DNA of 64,000 nucleotides from Prostheceraeus crozeri (GCA_907163375.1 CAJQUW010008638.1:124001-188000); one strand, 5' to 3'; shown: positions 44,876 through 57,058, numbered from the stretch's first letter. A program made the numbers and translations. Notes: generated by a model not told the origin, from the letters alone.

Positions 44876-46874
44876 AAAATTTAGAACCGCCATTGACCTT
44901 TTTGATAAAATTTAGTTGAAAAAAGGATTTTAGGCGAATATATATGACAATTCAGTTTCCTAAATTTTCAACAGGGGCAACGGCAACAGGGGAATGCAAC
45001 GGTATACATCACAAAATTCAAAAATTAGATGCTATATGAACTAAAATGCATATTGATGTTTAGCGTCACAGTGGAAATAAAATTTGTCTCATATCTCCTC
45101 CTCTCGGTGGTATTAGCAAATCATAGCTCGCTGTCAAATCATAGAAGTGCACAGAGAAATATGTGGCGGTACATCATCATGAAAAATAAAATGTTGATAT
45201 CATGCGATTAAAGTGTTCAGGAACACACATACATTAAGTGCAATTTGTTCCAATATAAAAATGACAAATTGCATGTTAACATATACACAATATTCTTAAG
45301 AAAGCATAACTTATTATCATGACATAAACAATTTTCGCTTTAGAACTCCACTTTTCTTTGAATGAAGGTGATTGTTTAAGACATTGCTGAGTACAAAAAT
45401 TGGCACAATAGCAAGTGAGGAAAAATAAAAGTTAGACACGTCTTTTCTGACTTTCTTTAGCATTGATATGGCATCCGCAAATAAATGTTATTTTTGACTT
45501 CTACTTCTGTTGAAGTCGTAATTTAATTTCAAATGATTTTCTACAATATGATGGGGATATCCATTATTTAAAAATCTAGATCTGAAAAACCTTCAGACAT
45601 CATACCATTTGTTTGTTAGTCGAACAATTTCTATGGACTTTTTGGGACTCTGTTTTGAGGAGGTTAATCTTTCTTTGAAGAAAATTGAATTTTTGCTGGA
45701 ATGGTGATTAGATATTAGATGGATTGCTTATTCGAAATGCATGTCCATCTATCATTTATTAGCGCACAGTTAGCCATTTCACCGCTGTTGACGGAAGTTT
45801 CTGTCATCCGTGTATCATAGATACAAAAAGCTACAGTGAAAGAGTTTGTGCAAGTGGAAGAAAATTTTTGCAAGTGAATTCTTACCGAGGATTCACTTTA
45901 ACCGTTAAGTGCCGATTTCTCCATCTGTGTTGTTAGCGATTATTCCTTTTGGAATGGTTTCATATGCCGTGGTCGAAAGCGTCGACTTTTTTTGAGGCAT
46001 AATTACCGACAGCTTGCAGACATAGTTTCTTTCCAGGCATTCTTTGGGCAATCTGTCAGCTTCTTCTTCCACACTTTCAGCCCACCGTTGTTGTCTTTCT
46101 GCTGGTTCTCGGCGGTCAACCATTACCGACCAATTTCTTCGTTCTTAAATTTTCGAAAAATATAAAAAAAAATCCAAAAGCATCAAAAAAAAAAGATTCA
46201 AGGATTCAAAAAGATTCCTAATCGAATTATCAAAGACATGCTACTACTAGAAAGTGATGTTATTTTGTACCATCAAATGTTTATATACAATACAGGATAT
46301 AATAACCTGAAATGTAAATTTAAGTTTTTGATGCACCATTTCGCTTCTCGGGAAATATTATAAAATAAACTGTCAATTAAAGTCGACTTTGATTTGCATT
46401 CTGATTCAGTAAATGTATGTTTACTACACAAGATTGTAATTGTAATAATTTTACTAATTATTCATCACAACTTCACAAATTGCCTGAGACAACTCTGGCT
46501 GCAGGGGAAGAGCTGATGAATAGAAGGAGTAGATCTGGTCACCGTGGAGAACAGCTCCATTGACAACTGGCAAAGACCACACCCTTCCCATAAGAGCAAC
46601 CATGTCCCGTGTCGGCTTAATGGAATGTCCCTTCACCTGTGGATTCATTGCAGCATATCAGGTCGTCCAAAGATGGTACATGGCTGCTGTTAGTTTGCTA
46701 CTGAGTAGGTTGGGCTAGATTGTTGCCCTGAGTCCCACTTCGCAACCTAGGGTGTTTTTTTCATAACTTCCGATGTTATCCAGACACAATATGAGCAGGT
46801 CCTGTTTACCAATCTAACACATACATTTAACCGGTCTAAAAATTCTTGCTCACATAATGCACTTCACGTTTATA
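44876..46874. other. TEX9 intron 4: no gene recognised
   Basis: AT-rich. Two minus-strand open stretches (45905-46123 and 46454-46648, the latter with MGRVWSLPVVNGAVLHGDQI) look more protein-like than background but are not recognised; they may be transposon debris. Confidence 0.35.
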
Positions 46875-48450
46875 CAAGGTGTGACTAAAAATTATTGAGA
46901 CTGGAAATTTTTTACTTGAAAGTCGTTGAAATTCCTCTGTTTTTTATGCGATACTTATCAATAAGTGTATGAACTAATATCACTGAAAAAATTGTGAGCC
47001 AAAACCTCAATTCAAACTTTTAGGAGCATTTTTAGTTCAATCAAGTTTTGCAAGCGCAACGAGGTGAAGAAAACGTAGTGAACGTCCGTTTTTTTATAAA
47101 AAGAGCGCATCTTTACTTCACTAAAAACACATTAAAACACAAAATTCTGAGGAAGCACTCTTTGTAGCATTCATAAACAAAAAGTCACTAAACGACATAA
47201 TCTCCACCACTCTGAATCACTCTCTCACAGTGCTCCAGAAGCCTCTCCACCTGGGTCAGAAACTCGTCCTCAGGAATGGAGCGCAACACTCTCAAAGAAG
47301 TGGCCACAACCTCGTCGGCATCTTGGAAAGTGATCTTCTTCATTTCTCTCTTTAAGCGATCAAACAACCACCTATCACACAAGTTCAAGTCCGGCGAGTA
47401 AAGCGATTGCCAAAGAGTCTGGATCCCTCGACGTTCAAGGAACTCCTTTGTCTTCTTGGCACCATGGGGACGAGCGTTGTCGAACTGGATCAGTAACTGG
47501 TTCAATCGGGTGGGGTCAGATCGGAGACTGCGCCGTTTCTCACCTGTCGTACGCAAGAAGCTGATAAAGTAATCTGCATCAACAGTTTCGTTCACACAAG
47601 TTCCTTGAACATGAAACTTCTTGTTCGGTGTGAGTCATCACAGTCAGGAATGACCCTTGGACGGGTCTCGCCTACCGCCACCCATGCCTTGTTGACGGCC
47701 TTTGGAAGAACAGGATCGAAGAAGACCCAAGTCTCGTCTTGGATGGCATACAGTCGGTCTCTCTCCTCCAGGTCTCGAAGATGCTTTCTTATTGAAATGG
47801 CGCTATTCTTCCGGAGCAATTTGTGATGGTCGTTGAGAGAATGTAGAACCCACGTCGAGCACAAGCAGCGGCGATGGAGTCTGTCACGCAAAATTGGACG
47901 AGTGAGCTCGTGGTTGACGCCGGTTAGTTCCTCAATTTCTCGAAGTGACAGACGCCTATTCTCACTGATGAGCTCTTCGATTGTTTGAACATTTTCCTCC
48001 GTTGAAACGCTCACTGGACGGCCGACAGGACTCGAAGCGTTGGTAACGGAATCTCCAGAAGCACTCGAAACATCAGAGGAATCTTCAGGCACCTTAGCAT
48101 ATCGAAAAACAGTGGCATGTGAGGGAGCGTCAGATCCATACAAGCTCTGTAGGTCTTTGAATATCTGAGAGGCACTTTCACCCAACAGAGTGCGAGTTTG
48201 AAAATAAAAACGGTACATCTCATTCGACGCCATCAGTAAAAGTGATCATTCATTGCATCTCGTTGCACTGAAGGTCATATAAATATCTATGTAAATAGAC
48301 GATTATCACGTAATTTTCGATCGCAGATATTCAAATTTCTGTCAGACATTAGCTGAAGATGTGTTTGACACTGATGCATAAAACTAAGATCATAGAAATC
48401 TTAGTTCGCCTTTTATCACACCAGTCTCAATAATTTTTAGTCGCACCTTC
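46875..48450 (-). mobile_element. mariner element, nearly complete
   Basis: 28-bp TIRs: left AAGGTGTGACTAAAAATTAT, TGAGACTGG and right its complement with one difference (GGTGCGACTAAAAATTATTG on the minus strand). The transposase lies between on the minus strand. Unit length is about 1.58 kb, with 5' and 3' non-coding parts of a few hundred bp. Confidence 0.9.
47188..48233 (-). pseudogene. mariner transposase (DD34D) with one frameshift
   Basis: The 48233-47592 frame gives the N-terminal two helix-turn-helix domains (ESASQIFKDLQSLYG; RRLSLREIEELTGVNHEL) separated by the linker GRPVSVSTEENVQ, and the first catalytic motif AIQDETWVFFDP. The 47595-47188 frame gives FDNARPHGAKKT and YSPDLNLCDRWLF, with 34 residues between the second and third Asp as in true mariners. 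About 348 residues in total, normal family length. One single-base indel near 47600-47640 separates the frames. All three catalytic Asp codons survive. The WVPHxL motif appears as WVLHSL. Confidence 0.9.
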
Positions 48451-49250
48451 GCACGCAGATGGTGAGAGAAATCAAATTAGTTATTTTTATCTTCGATGTA
48501 CATTTTTCAACAATTTCCATCAATACTATGTGGAATAAAAGAAGAGACAATATACGAGGAGCAATAATTAATATAGACTACTTCCATGTGCATTTGGGGT
48601 GGGAGGGGTACCTAGATCCGGATACCCGGGCGGATCCCGGATCCTATTATCAAAAGTGATAAAATTACATGTAATTATTTTTCATTATCATGAAATATTG
48701 AATAGCCTGGTTTCTGAGATTAAGTTTAAATTATACGTTTCACAATACATACTAATGGAGTGACATTGAAATCCTAGGATTGTGCTATCGCCAACTGCAG
48801 TTGTCTCTCTGGTTCTCAGTTCTTGTTACCTTTTTACAATGCTATCATTACTAAATGTCAATAGATGATTAAGAGTACTTAAAATAGCGGAAATGCAATT
48901 TGAGATCGACTGTATAGTAATGCATGCTCTTTCTTAAGACATGCTAACTAAAAATGAATTTCTGCATTAATGAAGTTTATATTTATCATGATTGTCAATC
49001 AAAAATGAGATGAATCCAGAACAATTTCAATAACGATGAATAAGTGTATTTACTTAAAAAAAAGCAAACTTGCTTTTTTTGTGCTTATTTAACTAATTTG
49101 CGCATTGCGCATATTCCACTATTATAAACTCATCAACTGTTACCGCTATTGTTCACTGAAATCAAATGCCTTTCCTGTGATGGTATTTCAACTTCACGTG
49201 CTTAAATCACGCTCTTCGTAAATTTTGAAATACCATCGCATGAAAGTAGG
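48451..49250. other. No gene recognised; one strong hairpin
   Basis: The only structure is a ~20-bp inverted repeat around GATGGTATTTCA (about 49172-49193) and TGAAATACCATCGCATGAAAG (about 49226-49246), directly in front of the open frame at 49251. Confidence 0.5.
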
Positions 49251-49454
49251 ATGTCTAGCAATCCATCCGACATGCGGCCGCGTTGTACTTTGGATAGTCA
49301 TCAACTGTGGAAAGAGAAACTCCTCAATTTCTTTGCCTCAAACAACTTGAATTCTAGACTAAGACATGAAGATTCTGTGGCATTGTTATTTATTAAGCTA
49401 TCGAAAGCTGCAAGTTCACGCTCCAGAGCCTCCTTCATTGACAATTTTACAACG
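49251..49454 (+). CDS. Possible coding exon, unidentified (68 codons)
   Basis: ATG-initiated frame reading MSSNPSDMRPRCTLDSHQLW, then KEKLLNFFASNN and ASFIDNFTT; composition is more protein-like than its surroundings. A GTAACA donor follows at 49455, phase 0, which could splice in frame to TEX9 exon 5 at 50043, making an alternative first exon. There is no homologue recognised and the donor is weak. Confidence 0.25.
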
Positions 49455-50042
49455 GTAACATGACAATTAGAATGAACAAAGCCTGAAAAAGTTGCTTCAT
49501 CTTCGTTGTACCTTCATAGACGGACATTCAACACCGAGCTACAGATATTCGTGGATAAAGCATTTCTATTCAGATTTCTATTCGCATTCTTAGCTGCCCT
49601 TATGCACTCCCAACTCTGAGTGAGTGACGAGAAAATCAGGTTTGAGGTTCTGTATCTTTTATAAATTCTACCGTTAAGTAGGATTTTCCACAGCATTAAT
49701 GACCATCAACATTTTTATCGTAAACACTTTTCGCTTGATCCGGATCCGGATTTTGACCCGGTGCAATCCCTGGCGCTACCCTAATCGTACATTCCTCTTC
49801 AAACCGAATAATATATGTTGTCATTTTGATCTAGGAGCATCTACGAGTGTTGACTACAAGGCATCACAGAACGGAAATACATATACATATTAGTAACCTA
49901 TGTTGGATCGAAAGTTGAAAGACATGATAATATCTGCTCGTTGCTTGTGTTATGTATAGTCGAGGAAACTTAAATCGCAGACTTTATTTACGACTATTGT
50001 AATTTGTATCAAAATTCTCATTCCTGTTTACTAATATTGCAG

Positions 50043-50606
50043 TCATTGCCTGGTATTCCTCCGAAAATTGTTGGTGCTGAATCACGAGCGCGTGTTCTAC
50101 AAGCTGAAGTTCGAGTTTTGAGAGAAGACAACGAAAAGTTAAGTGTGGAATTGCGAAAACGTGCTGAGGAGAATTCCAAATTATCATCGAAATTGAAGGA
50201 CGCTGAGGAGGAGCGTCGGAGATTGGAGCGTACTGACAATGCTCATCGTTCACAGATGGAAAAATATAAGCGATTGTCGGAGGAGGCGAAATCGAAGTGT
50301 GATAGTTTAGAAAATCAGCTGCAGGGAGTAAGGAAAGAATTGGATGGAGCGCGCCGATCGTCAAAGCAACAGACTGGAGTCCAGAATGCAACTGAAGTTC
50401 GTCTGAATCGCGCTTTAGAGGAGGTTCAGCGACTGCGAAATCAGATTCATGAAACCAAAAGCTCCAGTAAGGACAGTGATGACAAATCTCGCAAGCAAGT
50501 CGAGCAATTATTGGCTGAGAATAAAAGACTAGAAAAGCAGAAGAATGATCTCGTAGTTGGGTTTAAGAAGCAAATGAAGCTCATTGACGTCCTGAAAAGA
50601 CAAAAA
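50043..50606 (+). CDS. TEX9: TEX9 coding exon 5, coiled coil (residues 163-350)
   Basis: Acceptor ATTGCAG ends at 50042; donor GTAAGC at 50607. The 188 codons form a long heptad-repeat coiled coil (from IVGAESRARVLQAEVRVL) that holds the family-typical ATEVRLNRALEE near residues 280-291 and ends in GFKKQMKLIDVLKRQK. Phase 0 on both sides. Confidence 0.93.
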
Positions 50607-51780
50607 GTAAGCAACTAAATGTTAGCATGGTAATCGTAATCTTTGTTTATGACTGAAGTTGTTTTGACTGACTGCAATTCGTAAGGAGCAAAACAATATC
50701 TGAATTATGCTGTAAACACTATGTGTGTATCATGGATGTAGAAACCGACACGGAAGCGATAGATTTGATCGGGCATAATGCTGCCGTTCTAGGGCCGTTG
50801 CTCCCGCGCACAGGAGTAAGCCAGTCGTGGGCAAATTCTCCATTTCGTTAGGCCGATCGGTTCGTCCTTGATTTTTCCTCTTTTCTTGTCGTTCGTGACT
50901 GTCTCCATCCGGTATTTGAACGGTAATTGTCTTTAGTTTTTCATTAATTTTCAATTGCATTACATCATCGCATTGTCTCTAGGTATTCATTGATATTCGC
51001 GCTTTGGTATTCACATTGATATTTCGCACTGCAAAACATTCCTCTATCCCTCAGAATTTTAGCACGTCCTGTATTACTCTGTTGCTTACTTGCTTCTATC
51101 TTCGTCTGGCGTCGCTTATTGTTCTTAGCATCCTCATCTCGGCGGTTACCATTCTCTTGATATCTTCTTTCTTCGTGTCCCCGGCCTCGGCCTCGTGCAT
51201 GCATGAGACTCTTCCTCGAAAAGCAATTCCGTAAATTTGGGATGGATTTGATTGGGTCTCGAGATTCGTCCAAAAGCATGAAAGAGTGGCAAGGGTGGTG
51301 GTGGCGTCAATTGTTGATTTACTCATGGCCAATATCGATTGCGACTTCCAGAAATGTGAAAAGTTAAAAGTTTTTTCCTTCATAGTGAGTCATGGTAATT
51401 AATAGACACAATAGCATGTCCTTATCATGGTCTATGTCATTGTGTTTGTCACTCATTCCAATCACGGAATCTATAAACAAAGCTACATTGTTAGTTTTCG
51501 TCTTTTTTTCCTAGATCTATTTCTTATTGAGATAGGATCATTTACACACTTGCTGCTAGCGATGTTGCTGATAGGTCCACTGGCTGTTAAGGATATTATG
51601 AAACTAGTTTCAATTTAGCTTCCATTAGGCCTTGCTCTCCATTTAGCCAGAGCAGCATTATCGCATCAGTGAAAAAACAAGAGAAAAGAAAACACCGACT
51701 GATGTTAAGATCGAGCAGACGTTCGCTGTAGAAATGATTTATTGGCATCATTTATTACATGTTATGCCTGCCAATATCTC
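50607..51780. other. TEX9 intron 5, 5' part: unidentified ORFs only
   Basis: Minus-strand open stretches at 51279-50965 (basic, RGRGRG start) and 50960-50730 lie end to end and might be a decayed gag-like gene, but no domain is recognisable. Nothing else. Confidence 0.35.
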
Positions 51781-51784
51781 TTGC

Positions 51785-52015
51785 CCATGAGGCACTTAAC
51801 CCGCAATTCTCAACAGTCGTCGCCAAGAGGGTCGATCCAAGACTACTTCTTTCATTCAGCTGATGGAGATCCCTAGATATTCAAGGTCATCTTGTGCAAC
51901 GTCTTCCATCGCTTGTGTACGACCTCGTGTTCCATATGATGACAAGAAAATCCATTCCCCACAGTCAACGGTTGTTGACCAGCATAGAGTGGAAGCGGTC
52001 CCGAACTGCATGTAT
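51785..52015 (-). pseudogene. LINE polymerase C-terminal tail relic
   Basis: The minus strand reads RGRTQAMEDVAQDDLEYLGI, a stop, then VVLDRPSWRRLLRIAG. This matches the C-terminal tail of many LINE endonuclease-RT proteins (GRPrtRW.D.v..Dl..lg....A.DR..WR.lv). One stop interrupts it. Confidence 0.5.
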
Positions 52016-53192
52016 CTAGAGGCGGAAGTAAGTCGGTGTGGCATAGTACAGAAAGAAGTTGTACACAGAGAGGGTCTCCAATGAAATTCAGCTTTATACT
52101 TCTTAATCAAAAGAATTTGTATGTGTATGTGCACATGATTTTTCCGTAACATTATTTTCTCTTTTTTGGACATGCATTGCACCTGTGAGCTGAACGACAA
52201 CTTTAAATATCAAGAGTTATCCATAAAGTAATCGCTTTTAATATATCTACTGAGCTATCTATAGATTGTACGTATTTCGCATCGGGTTTAGAGTTTAAAA
52301 AAGGGATTATCTGAGATTTTCCGGAAATCTCATGCTTGACCTCATGCAACATTGCGTTTCAGACACAAGTCTGATTCATGATGCCATCGTAACTTCGGAA
52401 TATACCATTTCACATCATAAATAAATCATTCTAAGCATCAGATTTACGCGCAGTGCGCACACTGTAGAGCTGCCATCAAAATAAATTGAAAATTACATAA
52501 CTTTTTCTATAACCACATGCACATTACATAGAAACAATCGTAGCTATCTGAGCGTCTTCAAAGCACTCTAAGTACAATCCGTCAAGCAGTATTGCAGAAT
52601 TTTGCCAGCAAATGGAAGTGATGATTGTGATCTACGACTTAAATAAGTGAAGTTGATTCAAAGGTATGAACCAACTGACAACTGCGAAAAATTGGAACAA
52701 CAAAAGACAATGTTTCTTTCTATGGCCTTCTCATTTTGATAAGCTCATGCATCTTGCTCATGATTGCATTTAAATCTGTAAATTCGGCTTAGATATTGTT
52801 TATGTAATGTCCATTTTACTCCTGACGTTGACTGAGACAGTTGAGCAGTTGGGTACAGTACACACAAAATAACAAGCAGCTTTTGCTGCTCAAACGCAGC
52901 TTCCATTTTTGAGAAATAGAGAAAAACACAGATTCGTATGACATTTCTGAGAGACGAAACGACAACGCGAACTAGAGCCATTAGTTAGCTGACATTTAAC
53001 TGGTTTCCATTAACATCACTTCGTCGCTTGGTCGCGCTGGCATCTTCAATTCTTTGCCCCTGATTGGCCAACTAGTTAAGTGTCATGTCAATGTAAGACA
53101 CACAAAGAACGAACAAAAAAGGACGACAAATGAAAAATGAACGAAGAAGTATTGGCATCATTCGCTGTGTATTGTGTAACCTATGATATTAT
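52016..53192. other. No gene recognised
   Basis: A minus-strand ORF at 52745-52981 contains a hydrophobic LLVILCVLYPTAQLS segment like a signal peptide, but has no further support. Confidence 0.35.
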
Positions 53193-53644
53193 CAGGGTTG
53201 CCACTCGTCCCGATTTTCCCGAAATTCGTGACCATGTCCCGATTTTTTGAATTTTTTGTTTTCCAAAAATTTTGATCATAGCCATATTCCGATTTTTTCG
53301 AAACTCATGACTGTTAATTTGTAATTTCAATTAACGAAAAGAATATGGGTGGTAACTTCACAGTCGGACATCATGTCACTTAGACTTGCCGAAAAAGACG
53401 CAACAGATCGCATGATATGGAGATGAACCATAAAGCCGACTGTGAAGTTAACGGAAAAACGGATGTCAAACTCTAGATGATGATGCGGGTGATGAATTAA
53501 GCATTTGCTTAGTTGATCTTACTAATTTCTGTTTTTCAGTAGAAGACTTTCTCTGGCAGCTTTTTTGCTTGTTACAATAGGCCGTCAGTATCAGAGTATG
53601 TTTTATTCGTTTACCGGTACATCTATAGAAAATATTCAGACTAA

Positions 53645-53652
53645 GTAATCAC
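53645..53652. repeat. 8-bp target-site duplication GTAATCAC (left)
   Basis: The identical octamer follows the element at 54549-54556. Eight base pairs is diagnostic of the hAT superfamily. Confidence 0.93.
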
Positions 53653-54548
53653 CAGGCTTGCCGTGGGAATGGGAATTCCCATGAGAATTCCCATGGGATG
53701 GGATTCGTGTTTCAGTCCATGGAAATTCCCATAGAAAAAAATGAATATTATTGGTTTAATGTGGTCCATCTTAGATCTGTTTAGGCAGTGAAGTTCTTTA
53801 TTAAAGTGCTTTACTCTCTGACGGCAGCAGCCAGTCAAAGTCGATCACCTCATTTTCTGTTTAATTGGTTGCAGTTGGAGACATCGTGCTCGATGGTTAG
53901 AGGCCGATGCAAGTGCAGATTAGCTGGAAATATCATGCACATTTCATGCTCTCATACTCATACTGAACAACCTACTGTTGTGTTTCCGTGCTTTGCTTGC
54001 AAAGTATTCTTTCCCCCTGATTGGCGCCTGACACTGACTCATTATGACAACACTGAATATGTGGAGTAATATATTATAATTTACGTTAATATATGGAACT
54101 CTGCTGTCTGTTACTTCAATCCCGTCAGTGGTACTGGCTCCTCCACTGCGATGTCGTCGTACAAGTTTTTCGATACAGACAAAAATCTTGATTGATCTTG
54201 ATCATTTACTCATGAACTGTGCACGTAGGGCGTAAATAAGAATTCACGATAATCATCTCTTTGTTAGAAGACTTACGTTTACTTGACCTAACCCTACAAA
54301 TAGCCTATGATAACTAGCAAAGATACACTTAACCACTGCGATTACTAGACCCAAGTACTTACAGTATTAGGTCCTAATAGACATTTAAGTCCCAAAGAAG
54401 AGGATCATATCAATATTTATGAAAATTAATAAGCTATGGGAGTTCTTGTGAATTATTGCGAAATCCCGTGGGAATGGGAATTCCCACATGAATTCTATGG
54501 GAATGGGATGGGAATGGGAATTCAAAATCAATTCCCACGGCAAGCCTG
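53653..54548. mobile_element. Non-autonomous hAT transposon (896 bp)
   Basis: TIRs CAGGCTTGCCGTGGGAAT and its complement, subterminal repeats of GGGAATTCCCA and ATGGGAATGGGA type on both sides, and a perfect 8-bp duplication GTAATCAC. There is no transposase; short plus-strand ORFs inside have no motif. Confidence 0.92.
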
Positions 54549-54609
54549 GTAATCACGATAGTCAAAGGTTATCACAACTGTTTGATGAATTTTTTGGTGG
54601 ATTATGACC

Positions 54610-55080
54610 TCCCTGGAAGTTGGAAGTGATGAAGTGATAACATTTGCAACTGTTACATTCATGGGATCCTCAAAGGTTTAAGATCTGGCGTTTATTAACT
54701 ATTCTCCATCCAGAAGCCCGTACTTTCAAAGATGAAAAGGACATGGGAGAAAAGATGAAGTTGCTGAAGCATCTGTCTTCTCATGTTTCTGATGTGATTC
54801 CACTTGAATCAGTTCAACTGCTTTGTGATCAATGGAAGAGTTTAGCAAACTCGAACAACCATGGCAGGTTTGCTTATGGTGATGGAAAGTTGGCACGGCT
54901 TGATCACTATTGGATCCAGATATTTAAAATATTTCGTCTATCACGGTTGAAAATTTGTTAAAGCTTGTCTTTGTTTCCAACCACACAATGCCACAGTTGA
55001 GCGTGGTTTCAGTGCTAACGCAAGCCTGTTAACCAGACAGAATGTCAAGTGATCTTCTGAACGCAATCCAAAGGTTGAAA
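54610..55080 (+). pseudogene. hAT-type transposase C-terminal relic
   Basis: The frame 54644-54961 is followed, after one frameshift near 54960, by HNATVERGFSANASLLTRQN, the conserved block of the hAT C-terminal dimerisation region (..a.vERgFS.nk.l...). About 140 residues of a protein normally over 500 remain. Confidence 0.65.
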
Positions 55081-55440
55081 TCATGCCTCCAAAATATCGG
55101 TTGCATATCGTCGCTGCCTATAACACAAGAACTAATTGACTTGGCGCGCTCTGCTTGAAGCAGGCACTTCGAGGCTTCAGGCGATTATTCAGAGGAAGAT
55201 TCTGATTCTGAGTAGGACAATTGATCTGAATCTTATTCATGGATCTTAGACTTATTCTTAGTTTTTGTAGGAATTTGTTTCATGTTTTAACTGTGTATAC
55301 TCCAATTTATAAATGTGTTTTGCTCATGAAAACATCTCATGGAATTCGTTCAATTTTTATTAAACAAATTAAGAATTCATCTTCCAAGAAATAACATTGG
55401 ACACGCAAAGGCGTGTATAGGTAGACGCATAACCAATAAT

Positions 55441-55525
55441 TTTTCAAGGTAAAAGATCTACCACAGTAAAAGCGATTTATTCGCGACGTGTCGAAGCACA
55501 ACTTCGTCGTCAGGCGCTATTTTAA
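55441..55525 (-). mobile_element. Penelope-like terminal fragment
   Basis: The minus strand reads GCCTGACGACGAAGTTGTGC, TTCGACACGTCGCGAATAAA, the CTGA(C/A)GA.G...TCGAAACGT..CG pattern common at Penelope-like element ends. No coding sequence remains next to it. Confidence 0.4.
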
Positions 55526-56515
55526 TATCTAAATCTATTTTCATCTTTTCCAACTGATGGGCTAAGACTGATCAGTTTTAATTCGTTGTCTACATTGAGT
55601 TCTTTTGAGAATTGACTAATCAATTAGTCACAACAGCATTGGATTTGTCAATCTACAGATGGGAGACCGTCATTAGTCTTCAACAGGAATTTCAATCAAT
55701 TATTTAAATTGCTAAGAATTGCGTTCTATTATAAATGAGTGCTGGAAAAATTTTCACCATCGCATGAGAATGAAATCATTTTTCGCCTCGCTTAACGACT
55801 GGAAAAGGGTTTCCATTGATCGCTCCGATGAACGACCGCTGGCGGAGGCGGAGGCTTCCTTCAACGGGTGTTGCTGTTCGGTTTGGTCGGTGCATGTCGC
55901 TGGTTTCCTCATTGGCGATGTAGTCGTCAAAGATAAGTCAATCCTAAGTTGATCGATTCTCACATCACGAGTTAGCCAATCATTAGTATAAATTGAATGA
56001 AGGCAGATGAACGCCATGGGGGTCGCATTGGTGGGGCGTGGACGACAATGTCAAACATTCTTCTTAAAGCATTGATGATTTGCACTCCCAGATTTTTTAG
56101 TATATACCACACACACAAGCCGCTTGTTATAGGTACACTTGATAAATGAGCCACATTCAAGACAGCATTCCATGCAGAATATTCCATGATTTATTTCTGA
56201 TTGTCTCTAACATGATGTATCAAACGGTTTGGCCCATAGAGATGTGTCCATTTTGCAGATAATCAAACGTTAATTAATGAAACTGGCCATATTATCTGAG
56301 AACGACAGAGTTTCAGTCCAAAAGGTAGATTGTCGAAGAAAGGAAGAACTTCCTGTTTTGGCCACTGGCAGCGAGTGCTTTCTGCCACCCCACTCAAACT
56401 ACTGCAATGTTGATGAATACCTCGGGATAGTGTGATATGAACTAAAGATGGGCTGTCAAACACCAAAAAATTGGCTTTTCTGACTTCTCTGAGACCATGG
56501 AATCTAATTTTGAAG
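55526..56515. other. TEX9 intron 5: no gene recognised
   Basis: Overlapping ORFs on both strands at 55719-56187 have no recognisable motif. Confidence 0.35.
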
Positions 56516-56705
56516 CTTATAGTCCGGCAGGCAGAACGAGTTTCTGCAGGGAACGAGGCCGAAAATGAGACTCACAGAATGATGTACACCATATGCCTAC
56601 CACGAATCTGCTCGTCTGCTGAGTTCTAGTGAGTTCCTCCTCCTGTCAGACGGGATCAAAGAATAACACATGTATATCCAATGGGACGCAGATTGCAGTT
56701 TTTGA
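56516..56705 (+). repeat. Diverged single arm of the 2.4-kb fold-back family
   Basis: TATAGTCCGGCAGGC..GAG, CTGCAGGGAACGAGG, GTACACCAT..GCCTAC and AATAACACATGTATATCCAA appear in the same order as in the arms at 2365-2540. About 65-70% identity by eye and no second arm. Confidence 0.5.
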
Positions 56706-56976
56706 CTAAAATGAAATTTTCTAAGTTTTCACATGAAGTTTGTGACAATGCCATTTATACTGTCTATCTCATTGAAGCAACAATTAAAATGTTCAAAATT
56801 AACCTTTGCCATCCATCAAGCTGTACATTTACTTTATTATTGAGCCAATATTGAGATAAGAATCACGCCTTATGGGCGGGTTCCATCTAGTTACATAGTA
56901 ATTCTTGATTACATAATAATGAAAGTCATATTATTCAAAATAGAAGACAAATAAAATATGTATTTTTCCCTTTCAG

Positions 56977-57051
56977 ATGCATGTGGAAGCCGCGAGAATG
57001 TTGCAGTTTTCTGAAGAAGAATTTGTAAAAGCGCTTGACTGGGGACAATGA
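56977..57051 (+). CDS. TEX9: TEX9 terminal coding exon 6 (residues 351-374)
   Basis: Acceptor TTTTTCCCTTTCAG ends at 56976. The exon encodes MHVEAARMLQFSEEEFVKAL, then DWGQ and a TGA at 57049-57051. This is the conserved TEX9 C-terminus and fits exactly after the KRQK end of exon 5, 6.4 kb upstream. Confidence 0.92.
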   Translation: MHVEAARMLQFSEEEFVKALDWGQ

Positions 57052-57058
57052 TTCCCTC

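Larger units (their letters stand above)
53193..55080 (+). mobile_element. Old hAT element relic
   Basis: The left end CAGGGTTGCCACTCGTCCCG is a typical hAT terminus (CAGGGTTGCCA). Transposase remnants follow at 54610-55080. No matching right terminus (GGCAACCCTG) is found downstream, so the right end is lost or not recognised. A younger hAT-type element is inserted inside. Confidence 0.6.
24092..57051 (+). other. TEX9: TEX9 gene, six coding exons
   Basis: Spliced coding length is 1125 nt (374 residues plus stop), close to the roughly 390 residues of vertebrate TEX9. All five introns have GT donors (mostly GTAAGT/GTGAGT) and AG acceptors, and phases are compatible throughout (0, 2, 2, 0, 0). 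The protein starts with a short polar N-terminus followed by a helical SREEEFRLRNAEFEAKTAAL block, has an acidic middle, then a ~190-residue coiled coil and an invariant-looking C-terminus (QMKLIDVLKRQKMHVEAAR, then FSEEEFVKALDWG). That C-terminal signature is what I recognise as TEX9, a coiled-coil protein found in animals with ciliated or flagellated cells. Its molecular role is poorly known and a centrosome/cilium link is inference. Introns measure about 5.2 kb, 63 bp, 1.7 kb, 18.5 kb and 6.4 kb. Confidence 0.92.
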
